64,000 nucleotides of DNA, taken from positions 186,001 through 250,000 of the forward strand of contig NZ_CP012915.1 of NCBI RefSeq assembly GCF_001315015.1, read 5' to 3'. A model generated the notes under the pieces. It made no database searches. It was given only the letters and a program-made list of their open reading frames with translations, and was not told where the DNA came from. The stretch is from Azospirillum brasilense. GTDB lineage: Bacteria > Pseudomonadota > Alphaproteobacteria > Azospirillales > Azospirillaceae. A program made the position numbers and the translations under genes. Below, piece after piece: positions 54,731-63,057 of this stretch. Each line of letters begins with the position of its first letter. Within the stretch, counting starts at the first letter, position 1.

Positions 54731-57700
54731 TTAGCGCTTCAGCCCGAGGACTTCCTGAAGCATCTCGTCGGAGGTCGTGACGATCTTGGTGTTGGCGGAG
54801 TAGGTGCGCTGGGTGACGATCAGCTTGGTGAACTCGTCCGCGATGTCCACGTTGGAGGATTCCACGCTGTTCGCGACCACCGCGCCGGCCCCGTTGGTGT
54901 CGGGATCGTTGAAGTTCGGTCGGCCGCCGTCGTCCGTCTCGATGTAGACGCCGCCCGCCTCGCGCTGCAGGGCGTTGGGGTTGTTGAAGGTGACCACCGG
55001 GATGCGGCCGATGGTGCGGCTGCGGCCGTTGTCGTAGTTCACGATCACGTCGCCGTTGTCGCCGTAGACCACCTCCTTGTACTGGCCGCGCGAGGCGCCG
55101 TCCTGCACCAGCTCGCGCACGTTGATCTCGCTGCCGGCGAATTGGGTGACGCCGCCCGACTTGCCGATCTGGCCGAGGTTCAGCGTGATCTGCTGCGGGC
55201 CGAAGCCGTAATCCACCGTGAAGGTCACGTTGGCATCCGCCCCCAGCCCCTGGTTGGCGGAGGTCACCGCCGTGCCGGTGCCGACCTTGGCCGTGCTGAC
55301 GCTGGTGATGGTGCCGACGTTGCCGGGATCGGTGCCGAAGTTCAGCAGGACGTGCGCGGGGGTGGTGCCGGCCTGGGCGGCGGTTTCCAGCGTGAACTGG
55401 TCGGCCACCGTGCCGCTCGCCGACTTGGCGACGAGCTTGAGCACGCTGCCTTCCGCGCTGGCGGTCACCGGCAGGGAGGTGTTCTTGTTCACCAGATTGG
55501 CGAGGCTGGCCGCGATGGTCTCCATCGAGGTCTCCTCACCCGTCGTCCGGTAGGTGATCGGCGAGCCGTTGACGATGACCGTGTATTCGGCGTCCTTGTC
55601 GCCCGGCGTGCCGGTCAGCGTCACCGATTCCGACTGCCGCACACCCGCCACGTTGGAGGTGGTGGTCGAGGCGGTCAGCGTGCCGGAACTGCCGGTGGCG
55701 TTCTGGATGCTGGCCTTTGCCTCGAACTTGCCGGTGGTCGAGGTGTTGTGGGTGAGGGTCAGCCGGCCGCCGGTCGAGGTGGCGACGACGTTCAGGTTGG
55801 CGGCGTTGACCCGGTTGGCCAGCTCCTGCAGGACGCCGTTGATGTCCTGGAAGTTGCCGTAGTTGGACTTGTCCACCTGCACCGAGATCGGAGTACCGTC
55901 GATCGACACCGAATAGACGTCGCCGACGTCGATCTGCGTCTGCGGGTAGGAGAACTCCTGGCGCTGGCCGCGGGATTCCGTTGGCGCACTGATCGTCGGT
56001 CCGGTCACCTGGTTGTTGGAGGCCGCGCCCGAGGTGTATTCCTGGTCGATCTTGAAGGGCGTGCCGGGGTTGCGGGCGGTGACCTGCAATTGGGAATTCA
56101 CGACCGACGCGATGACCGGCGCCTGCGGCCGGGCCGAGTTGATCTGGGCCGCCAGCGCGTTGGCGATGCCGCCGTAGGTCCCCATGGTCAGGATGTTGTC
56201 GGCGGTGACCGAGACCGCATAGGGCACGCCGTCCACCCGCACGGTGTAGCTGTCGCCCACCCGCACGTTGTCGGTGGCGGTGATGTCCAGCTTGTTGCCG
56301 CTGACGTTCAGGTTCGTGCCGTTGGTCGTGCCGGTCAGGACCAGAGCGCCGGCGGCGTTGCGCGTGGCGTTCACCGCCAGTCCGGCGTCGTTGATCTTCG
56401 TCACCAGATCGTCGACGACGCCTTCCATGTCATTCAGCGTGTTGATATTCGAGTAGGTGACGGTCGTCTTGAACTCGACCCCCGCCACGTTGACGACGTA
56501 CTGGTCCGGCACCTTCAAGCTTGCCGCCGTCGGAAAAGTGAGCTGGGTAATCTCGGGCGCGCCGCCGGGGTCTGCGACGGGGAGCTGGATGGGCGTCCGT
56601 GTGGCGCCTGTGTAGGCTACCGGGGTGGAGGCGATGATATCGTTCTTGCGGCTGTCGGCGTTGGTCACGCCGTAGGAGGTCGTGAAGGTCGGCGTTCCGG
56701 CCGTGCCATCCAGTATGAGCTGATTGGGCGTACTACCGGCCGGGGCGCCGGCCGAGCCGCCGATTATGGCGGTGACGCCCAGTGACGGAACGGCGTGGTT
56801 GATCTGGTATTGCAGATCGTCGACCACGCCATTGATGTCCACCAGCGTGCCGATGGTGGCCGAGGTGACGCGCGTCTTGAATTCCCTGCCCGCCACGGTG
56901 ATGCGGAATTCGTCGCCGACGTCGATGGCGCCGCTGCCGCCGCCGGTGGAGAAGGTGAAGGTGCTGCGCTGCTCGGTTCCGCTGGCCGAGCCGGTCAGGT
57001 TGGTCGAAGGGCCGCTGACAGTGTTGAGTTGCGGCGTGGTGTTGGATGAGGGGTTGCCCTTGACCTCGACTGGGGTGCCGTCCGGCATCTTCACCAGGAT
57101 CCGGCGTGGGTCCTTGCTGTCGATCTCGGCGGTGTAGGGTGTCGTCGCGTTGATCTGGCTGGCCAGTGCGTTCGCCACGTCCGTGAAGTTCGAGAAATTC
57201 GCGATGTTGCCGGCAGTCACTGTGACCGTTACGGGAACAGCGCTGCCGTTGATGGTCAGGCTGTAGGTGTCGCCGACCCGGATGTTGTCCTGGAACGTGC
57301 CGTCCGGATAGTAGTTGGTGCGGCCGCCGACCGTGACCGACGAGGACGGGACGGAGGTCGTGCCGTTGACCAGCACTTGGCTCACCTGCGCCACTGGGGT
57401 CACGCCGGACACCTGACTGCCCGCCGCCATTGAGGCGGCACCGCCGGTGAAGGAACCGGCGACCGGCTGGGTCGAGCTGCCCGGCGCCTCGATGCCCAGG
57501 CGCCACGCGTTGGCGGCGTCCTGGCGCCAGTTGAACTGGATGGTCCGGGCGTTGCCCTGGGTGTCGTAGACCTGGATGCTGGAGGACGGGATCGGCACGC
57601 CCGGCGTCGGAGTGGCCGGCAGGTTGGCGCCCAGCGTGATGCTGTTGGTCGATTGCGGCTTGTCGGTCAGGGTGTTGACCTGGAGCGGCTGCACCACGTC

Positions 57701-58180
57701 CTTCTTCAGCTGGCCGGTCACGTCGTCGACGATCCAGCCGTTCAGCGCGAAGCCGGCGCTGTTCACCAGATAGCGGTTCTTGTCCAGCTCGAAGTCGCCG
57801 ACGCGGGTGTAGTAGACGTTGTCGGCGTTCAGCGTGCCGGTCTGGGTCTGCACCGTCTCGCCCTGCTGGCCGGGGCCGGTCAGGCCGCGGCTGAGCTTGG
57901 ACACGCTGAAGAAGCCCTGGCCCTGGATGGCGGCGTTGGTCGGGCTCTGCACCTGGGTCAGGTTGCCCTGGATGTTGTTCATGAAGACCGGCGCCGCCGT
58001 CACGCCGCCCGGCGCGTGCAACCGCTCGTTGGACTGGAGCACCAGCGTCTCGAAGGCGGTGTTGACCCGCTTGTAGCCGACCGTCGAGGCGTTGGCGATG
58101 TTGTCAGAGATGTGACCGAGGGCCTTCGACTGCGCGCTCAGGCCGAGGACGGCGGTGGTCATCGAACCGAAGATGCTCAT
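54731..58180 (-). CDS. flgE: Flagellar hook protein FlgE, giant repeat-containing form
   Basis: A 1149-aa hook protein (E. coli FlgE is 402 aa). The N-terminus MSIFGSMTTAVLGLSAQSKA with NIANASTVGYKRVNTAFE and the C-terminus SNVDIADEFTKLIVTQRTYS with TSDEMLQEVLGLKR are the conserved D0/D1 ends. Between about 300 and 925 lies an insert of six divergent copies of a module (starts near residues 301, 421, 557, 641, 752 and 863), each with VGD-x-[YF], an NGSPI/DGVPY-type turn and a helix ending in [IV]N. ATG 58180 is the start; longer frames run into the upstream gap. A sigma-54 type promoter precedes it. Confidence 0.92.
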   Translation of the reverse strand: MSIFGSMTTAVLGLSAQSKALGHISDNIANASTVGYKRVNTAFETLVLQSNERLHAPGGVTAAPVFMNNIQGNLTQVQSPTNAAIQGQGFFSVSKLSRGLTGPGQQGETVQTQTGTLNADNVYYTRVGDFELDKNRYLVNSAGFALNGWIVDDVTGQLKKDVVQPLQVNTLTDKPQSTNSITLGANLPATPTPGVPIPSSSIQVYDTQGNARTIQFNWRQDAANAWRLGIEAPGSSTQPVAGSFTGGAASMAAGSQVSGVTPVAQVSQVLVNGTTSVPSSSVTVGGRTNYYPDGTFQDNIRVGDTYSLTINGSAVPVTVTVTAGNIANFSNFTDVANALASQINATTPYTAEIDSKDPRRILVKMPDGTPVEVKGNPSSNTTPQLNTVSGPSTNLTGSASGTEQRSTFTFSTGGGSGAIDVGDEFRITVAGREFKTRVTSATIGTLVDINGVVDDLQYQINHAVPSLGVTAIIGGSAGAPAGSTPNQLILDGTAGTPTFTTSYGVTNADSRKNDIIASTPVAYTGATRTPIQLPVADPGGAPEITQLTFPTAASLKVPDQYVVNVAGVEFKTTVTYSNINTLNDMEGVVDDLVTKINDAGLAVNATRNAAGALVLTGTTNGTNLNVSGNKLDITATDNVRVGDSYTVRVDGVPYAVSVTADNILTMGTYGGIANALAAQINSARPQAPVIASVVNSQLQVTARNPGTPFKIDQEYTSGAASNNQVTGPTISAPTESRGQRQEFSYPQTQIDVGDVYSVSIDGTPISVQVDKSNYGNFQDINGVLQELANRVNAANLNVVATSTGGRLTLTHNTSTTGKFEAKASIQNATGSSGTLTASTTTSNVAGVRQSESVTLTGTPGDKDAEYTVIVNGSPITYRTTGEETSMETIAASLANLVNKNTSLPVTASAEGSVLKLVAKSASGTVADQFTLETAAQAGTTPAHVLLNFGTDPGNVGTITSVSTAKVGTGTAVTSANQGLGADANVTFTVDYGFGPQQITLNLGQIGKSGGVTQFAGSEINVRELVQDGASRGQYKEVVYGDNGDVIVNYDNGRSRTIGRIPVVTFNNPNALQREAGGVYIETDDGGRPNFNDPDTNGAGAVVANSVESSNVDIADEFTKLIVTQRTYSANTKIVTTSDEMLQEVLGLKR

Positions 58181-58475
58181 GGCCAGGGATCTCCACGCGG
58201 AAAGGGCAGAATTCGTTGCCATTCGGGTAAGCAAGGACGATGCCAACTGCGCGGCCGCATTTAACGTGTTGTTTCGTATGGAAAAGGCTGACGAGGGAAC
58301 GCGCCGGACCCCTTTTTGCCGCACGCTGGGAAAAATTGGCCTAGCGTCCCGGACGGGAAGAGGGAAGAAAGCTCCCGTCCAATCCGTCGAACCAATCGAT
58401 ATGACCAAAAGATAGGGCGTGGCCAGTCGGGGGCTGCGGTAGAACGGGGGAAGGGAAACGGGATGCACGCCGGCG
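58181..58475. other. flgE upstream gap
   Basis: A 295-bp gap between flgE and a small open frame. Apart from the sigma-54 type element at 58231-58245, I see nothing coding and no clear enhancer for an NtrC-type activator. Confidence 0.4.
58231..58245 (-). promoter_or_regulatory. Sigma-54 type -24/-12 element before flgE
   Basis: On the minus strand TGGCAT-N5-TTGC matches the -24/-12 consensus TGGCAC-N5-TTGC with the required 10 bases between GG and GC. It sits about 50 bp before the flgE start, leaving a leader of roughly 40 nt. Hook genes in alphaproteobacteria such as Caulobacter are sigma-54 dependent, which agrees. Confidence 0.55.
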
Positions 58476-58727
58476 GTGGGGCCGCCGGGGGAGGGCGGCT
58501 TGGACCGTGTGGAACAACTTCTGATACCGTTGTTGGGGGCAGCCCTGCTGGGTCACGCGCTGAGCAGCGCGCCGCTCCGCTTCGATCTTCCGGACCCGCG
58601 GCCCTTCGACGTGGCCGCCTTCAACGCCACCCTGCTGGTGGCGGAAATGCCGGCGCTGCCCGTTGCCAGTTCCCGCCCGGCCTGGAGCGGGAATGATCCC
58701 TACGACTGCTTCTGCGGCGCCAACTGA
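58476..58727 (+). CDS. Small hypothetical protein, possibly exported
   Basis: An 83-aa frame from GTG 58476, with high third-position GC like real genes here. It has a hydrophobic segment (LLIPLLGAALLGHALSS) and a mature part ending with two cysteines (DPYDCFCGAN). Shorter in-frame starts are a TTG at 58500 and a GTG at 58509. Its end overlaps the converging TPR-glycosyltransferase gene by 28 bp. No family is recognised, so it may be spurious. Confidence 0.38.
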   Translation: MGPPGEGGLDRVEQLLIPLLGAALLGHALSSAPLRFDLPDPRPFDVAAFNATLLVAEMPALPVASSRPAWSGNDPYDCFCGAN

Positions 58728-60154
58728 GCGGCGGCGAACCGCTCCAGTTCCGTGGCGACGGCGCGCAGGACGCTGTCCCAGTCACCGGGGCGAGGCTGGC
58801 GGAACAGGCGCAGCGACGGGTACCAGGGGCTGTCCGCTCGGTCGAGCAGCCAGCGCCAATCCGGCGCGTAGGGCAGCAGCAGCCACGCCGGCACGCCGAG
58901 CGCCCCCGCCAGATGGATGGTCGCTGTGTCGACCGCGATGACGAGGTCCAGATTCGCCAGGATGGCCGCGCTGTCGGCGAAGTCGCGGACGCCCGCGGTC
59001 AGGTCGGGCAGGGCGGCGGGCCGGGCCGCCTTGGCGTCGCCGGTCTGCAGGCTGAACAGGCGCAGGCCCGGCGTGTCGAGCAGCGGGGGCAACCGCTCGA
59101 CGGGGATGGAGCGGTTGCGGTCGTTGCGATGGTTCGGGTTGCCCGCCCAGACGAGGCCGACGCGCGGTCCGGACCCTGTTCCCGTATCAACCTCGGCGAT
59201 CCGGCGGCCCCAGCGCGCCACCTCGTCCGCTTCGGCGAAAAGGTATGCGGGGGGGCAGGGGATGCTCGCCGGATCGGTGCCGAAGGCGCGCGGCAGGCTC
59301 ATCAGCGGGCAGTGGAGGTCGTGTGGCGCCGGGGCGGGGCCGCGCACCAGCACCTGGATCTCCGGTCCCAGCGAGCGCAGCAGACGGAACTGCAACGGAT
59401 GCACGTCCAGGATCACCCGGCCCCCGGCGCGCACCACCAGAGGGGCGTAGCGGGCGAACTGGATGGTGTCGCCGAATCCCTGCTCGGCGTGCAGCAGAAT
59501 GCGTTGGCCGTCCAGCGGCTCCCCGGCCCAGGGCGGGGCGGGCAGGCGGCGCGGGCGCCACTCGAACTCATCCCATCCGGCGCGCAGGTCGCCCCGCACC
59601 AGCCGGCTGACGGCGCGCGCCAAGTGCGCGTCGATGTGGTTTGGCCGCGCGGCGATCAGGGCGTCCAGGCAGGCGTCGGACTCTGCGAAGCGTCGCGCGT
59701 CGCGCAGCACGATACCCCGGTTGAGCGCCGTGTCCGGATGGCCGGGCCGCAGCCGCTCCGCGCGCCCCAGCCACGCCAGCGCGGCGGGGTAGTCGGCCAG
59801 CGAATGGCGCACCGAACCCAGGTTGGTCAAGGCGTCGGCCAAGGCCGGGTCGAGGGCCAGGGCGCGGGTCAGCGCGGCGTCGGCCCGCTCCGCCGCGCCG
59901 AGCGAGCGCAGGGCGCCGCCAAGGTTCGCCCAGGGCGCCGCCGCGTCGGGGTTGAGCCGCAGCGAGCGGGCGATCAGCGCCGCCGCCGCGGCGTGAGCGC
60001 CGCGCTGGGCCTCGGTCACGCCGAGCAGATGGAGGGCGTCGGGCTGCGCCGGCTCCACGTCCAGCACGACGCGGTAATCCTGCGCCGCCTCGGCGAGGCG
60101 CCCGGCCATGTGGTGGTTGACGGCGGCGTCGAGAACGTCCAGGAGTGTCGCCAT
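58700..60154 (-). CDS. TPR-containing glycosyltransferase (GT9/GT41-like)
   Basis: A 484-aa protein. Residues about 1-190 are five TPRs (MATLLDVLDAAVNHHMAGRL, DALHLLGVTEAQRGA). Residues about 200-470 are a GT-B domain related to GT9/O-GlcNAc-transferase-like bacterial enzymes: GQRILLHAEQGFGDTIQFAR, RVGLVWAGNPNHRNDRNRS and the donor site DLVIAVDTATIHLAGALGV. Such proteins often sit by flagellar genes and may glycosylate flagellar or surface proteins; this is inference. ATG 60154 is the start. Confidence 0.87.
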   Translation of the reverse strand: MATLLDVLDAAVNHHMAGRLAEAAQDYRVVLDVEPAQPDALHLLGVTEAQRGAHAAAAALIARSLRLNPDAAAPWANLGGALRSLGAAERADAALTRALALDPALADALTNLGSVRHSLADYPAALAWLGRAERLRPGHPDTALNRGIVLRDARRFAESDACLDALIAARPNHIDAHLARAVSRLVRGDLRAGWDEFEWRPRRLPAPPWAGEPLDGQRILLHAEQGFGDTIQFARYAPLVVRAGGRVILDVHPLQFRLLRSLGPEIQVLVRGPAPAPHDLHCPLMSLPRAFGTDPASIPCPPAYLFAEADEVARWGRRIAEVDTGTGSGPRVGLVWAGNPNHRNDRNRSIPVERLPPLLDTPGLRLFSLQTGDAKAARPAALPDLTAGVRDFADSAAILANLDLVIAVDTATIHLAGALGVPAWLLLPYAPDWRWLLDRADSPWYPSLRLFRQPRPGDWDSVLRAVATELERFAAAQLAPQKQS

Positions 60155-60220
60155 GCCCGTTGTCTACACCGGGGCCATGCCGAAGGCGAGCCCCCGGACC
60201 TTCCCGGAACGAGGATTTCC

Positions 60221-60553
60221 ATGGACGACCGTCTGCCGACGCACCTCTGGGTGATGGCGCACATTCGCGCCGCCGATGCCGAAGGCGTCACGATGATGGT
60301 TCTGCGCAAGGGGGACCCCAGCCGCGGCACGGTCATCCTGAAACTGAACCGGCTGGAGCGGACCTTCAGCGTGCTGGTCCAGGTGCGCGAGGAAGAGCGG
60401 CTGCGCTGGTCGCGCGGCACCGGTGCCGACCCGGTGGACGAGGCGACGGCGGACGCCTACATCGCCCGGCAGACCCGCTATGACCCCGACGTCTGGGTGA
60501 TCGAGGTCGAGGACCGCAAGGGCCGTCACTGGTTCGAGGGCGAGGTCCGCTGA
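60221..60553 (+). CDS. DUF1491 protein
   Basis: A 110-aa cytosolic protein of the DUF1491 family, common in alphaproteobacteria and uncharacterised. The family core is clear: LPTHLWVMAHIRAADAEGV, MMVLRKGDPSRGTVILKLN and RQTRYDPDVWVIEVEDR. Start is ATG 60221. It diverges from the TPR-glycosyltransferase and converges on a histidine kinase gene, 25 bp away. Confidence 0.88.
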   Translation: MDDRLPTHLWVMAHIRAADAEGVTMMVLRKGDPSRGTVILKLNRLERTFSVLVQVREEERLRWSRGTGADPVDEATADAYIARQTRYDPDVWVIEVEDRKGRHWFEGEVR

Positions 60554-60578
60554 CCCCGCTTTTCGGAGCGGCGCCGGA

Positions 60579-63050
60579 TCACACCAGTTCCGCCTTTCCC
60601 ACCGTTGTTCCCGCCGTGGGCGTGACGCGCGGGAAGCGCAGGGTGAAGCGGGTCCCCTCGCCGGGGATGCTGTGCGCGGTGATGGTGCCGCGCAAGGTGC
60701 CGGTGACGAGGTTGTAGACGATGTGCAACCCCAGCCCGCTTCCCCCATTGCCGCGGCGGGTGGTGAAGAAGGGGTCGAAGATCTTCGGCAGGATGTCCGA
60801 CGGGATGCCCAGTCCGTTGTCGGCCACCGTCAGCTCCACCTGATCCTGCGGCAGCAGGCGGGCGGCGATGGTCAGCCGGCCCGGATGGTGCGGCGTGAAG
60901 GCGTGGGTCAGTGCGTTGAGGACGAGATTGGTCAGAATCTGCGACAGCGCGCCGGGATAGCCGTCCAGCTCCAGCTCGTCGGGGCTGTCCACGCCGATGT
61001 CCAGACCGGCCACATCCTTGTAAACCGGACGCAGGCTGCGCAGCAGTTCGCCGATGTAGGTCCTCAGCTCGAACCGGCGGCGCTCGTCGCTCGACTGGTC
61101 CACCGCGACCATCTTGAAGCTTTGCACAAGATCGGCGGCGCGCGTGCTGTTGGACAGGATCAGCCGGGCCATCTCCCCGCCGTCGGCCAGGAAGCGCTGG
61201 AACTCCGACTTCTTGATGGCCCCGGCGGCGAGCTGGCGGGTCAGCTCCTCGAACTGCAGGGCGAGCTGCGAGGCGCCTGTGATGGTGATGCCGATGGGTG
61301 TGTTGACCTCGTGCGCCACTCCGGCGACGAGCTGGCCGAGCGACGCCATCTTCTCCGCCTGGATCAGGCTGGCCTGGGTCTCCTTCAGCTCGCGCAGCGC
61401 TTGTTCCGCCGCGTCGCGGGACCGGCGCAGCGCCGCCTCGGCCTCCACCTCGCGCGTCACGTCGACGACGATGGACTGGACGGCGGTTTCCCCCTTCCAG
61501 TCGATGCGGCGGCTGGTCAGCTCAATCCAGCGCTCCGACCCGTCGAGCCGGCGGGCACGCAGCCGCCGACGCTCGCTGGGCAGGCCGGTGGCGACGATGT
61601 GCCGGTAGTTGTCCTCGACCAACGGACGGCTGTCCTCCGCGATGAAGTCGAGCACCGAGCGGACCCGCAGCGTGCGGTCCAGGCTGCTGCCGAACATCTG
61701 CAGGAAGGCGTCGTTGGCGTAGAGCGGGCGGAAATCGCGGTGGATGATGATGCCCTGGATGGAGCCTTCGACGAGGTCGCGGAAGCGCCGCTCGTTGTCG
61801 GCCAGATCCATCTGGCGCCGGTCGATCTCGTCGATGAAGTAGCGGATGGAGGCGGCGATGTCGGTGATCTCGTCGTTGCCCTCCACCGGCACCGTCGCAT
61901 CGCTGCCGGACAGGCGGGCCAGCACCGCGCCGTTCAGCGCGACCAGCCGCGAGGTCAGGAAGCGCCGGAAGAACAAATGCACCAGGATTGCCAGCAGGAT
62001 GGAGGCGCCGCCCAGCACCATCACCATGCGCGAGCGCTCTTGGATCATCGCAGCCAGATCGCCGGTGCGGTCGGTGGACTGGTCATGGATGGCGTCGAAC
62101 AGGGCCAGGGTGAAGCGGTCCACCGTCTCCACCAGGACACGCGACTGGCCGGACAGCGCCTGGGCGCGGTTGCGCGCCTGCAGCCGCTCGGCGGAGCTGT
62201 CGAACAGCCCGCCCGGCGCCACCAGGATCGTGGCGAGATCGGCCCGGATGCGCTCCATGGCGGTGCCCTCCGGCTCGGGCGTGGCGGCGGCCAACCGACC
62301 CAGCTCGGCCAGCGTGTTCTCCGCGTTGCGGCGCTCGACCCGCAGCCGGTTCAGATGGTCGGTCTGCATCGCCCCGGCGGCCCGCGCCATCAGCGCCCCC
62401 GCCCGCACCGCCCAGGCGCCCAGCATGCCGCCCTCGCCGGGCGCCGCCACGGTCGGAGCGGTTCCGGGTTCCGCCCCCGGCAACCGTTCCAGTGCGTCGG
62501 CAAGCTGGGCCAGCGCGCGGATCGCTTCCGCCTGACGGGCGCCGGCCTCGATCTGCCGGCCGACCTCGGCGTTCAGATCGGCCACCGTCGCCGCCAGGAT
62601 CAGCAGGGTGGATTGGGCCTGTTCCAGAAGCCGCAGCTCGTCGCTTTCGCCATCGCCGCCCGGCTCCCCTTGCTGGTGGAGGTCGTGCATGCGCTCCACC
62701 AGCTTCCTCAGGAATTCCAGTTCGCTGATGAGTTCGTCGTAGATGGCCCGGCGCTGCGGGGTGGTGGCCGCTCCCGCCAGGACGGGCAGGCGGGCGACCA
62801 GCTTCTGGAGCGAGCCGCGCAGCTCCGCGCTGGTGATGACCTTCGGCAGGGTGGTGGTGGACAGCACCGACACCTCCCCCCGGAACAGCTGGAAGGAGGA
62901 CAGCGACACGACGCCGACCAGCAGGACCAGCATCGTCATGATGGTCAGGCCGATGGAAATGCGCAGCACGATGCCAGCGCGCGCGCCACGGCGCCGGCGC
63001 AGGGGCTCAGCGGCATCGGTGCGGTCGGTGGAAGGCGGCGTGGCGTCCAT
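60579..63050 (-). CDS. Membrane HAMP-PAS histidine kinase
   Basis: An 823-aa sensor kinase. A membrane helix at about residues 27-55 is followed by a long periplasmic helical sensor (about 60-340), a second helix (about 345-365), a HAMP domain, a PAS domain (about 420-540: FRDLVEGSIQGIIIHRDFRP), a coiled coil, and the kinase core with the H box VAGVAHEVNTPIGITITGAS. The ATPase domain has NLVLNALTHAFTP, DNGLGIP and GGSGLGLHIVYNL. The layout resembles TorS-like sensors but without a receiver. It starts 7 bp after the 5'-nucleotidase-like gene on the same strand; no receiver gene is near. Confidence 0.9.
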   Translation of the reverse strand: MDATPPSTDRTDAAEPLRRRRGARAGIVLRISIGLTIMTMLVLLVGVVSLSSFQLFRGEVSVLSTTTLPKVITSAELRGSLQKLVARLPVLAGAATTPQRRAIYDELISELEFLRKLVERMHDLHQQGEPGGDGESDELRLLEQAQSTLLILAATVADLNAEVGRQIEAGARQAEAIRALAQLADALERLPGAEPGTAPTVAAPGEGGMLGAWAVRAGALMARAAGAMQTDHLNRLRVERRNAENTLAELGRLAAATPEPEGTAMERIRADLATILVAPGGLFDSSAERLQARNRAQALSGQSRVLVETVDRFTLALFDAIHDQSTDRTGDLAAMIQERSRMVMVLGGASILLAILVHLFFRRFLTSRLVALNGAVLARLSGSDATVPVEGNDEITDIAASIRYFIDEIDRRQMDLADNERRFRDLVEGSIQGIIIHRDFRPLYANDAFLQMFGSSLDRTLRVRSVLDFIAEDSRPLVEDNYRHIVATGLPSERRRLRARRLDGSERWIELTSRRIDWKGETAVQSIVVDVTREVEAEAALRRSRDAAEQALRELKETQASLIQAEKMASLGQLVAGVAHEVNTPIGITITGASQLALQFEELTRQLAAGAIKKSEFQRFLADGGEMARLILSNSTRAADLVQSFKMVAVDQSSDERRRFELRTYIGELLRSLRPVYKDVAGLDIGVDSPDELELDGYPGALSQILTNLVLNALTHAFTPHHPGRLTIAARLLPQDQVELTVADNGLGIPSDILPKIFDPFFTTRRGNGGSGLGLHIVYNLVTGTLRGTITAHSIPGEGTRFTLRFPRVTPTAGTTVGKAELV

Positions 63051-63057
63051 TCCGCGG

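Noticed and set aside
53291..56785. 1164-codon open frame on the plus strand across the flagellar genes
   Set aside because: It is antisense to flgK and flgE, with His/Arg/Gly-biased composition and no domain. It is produced by the high GC content of the opposite strand.
58500..58727. Pseudogene of a larger exported protein
   Set aside because: No homologous sequence is visible on either side, so the small frame is reported as a hypothetical gene only.
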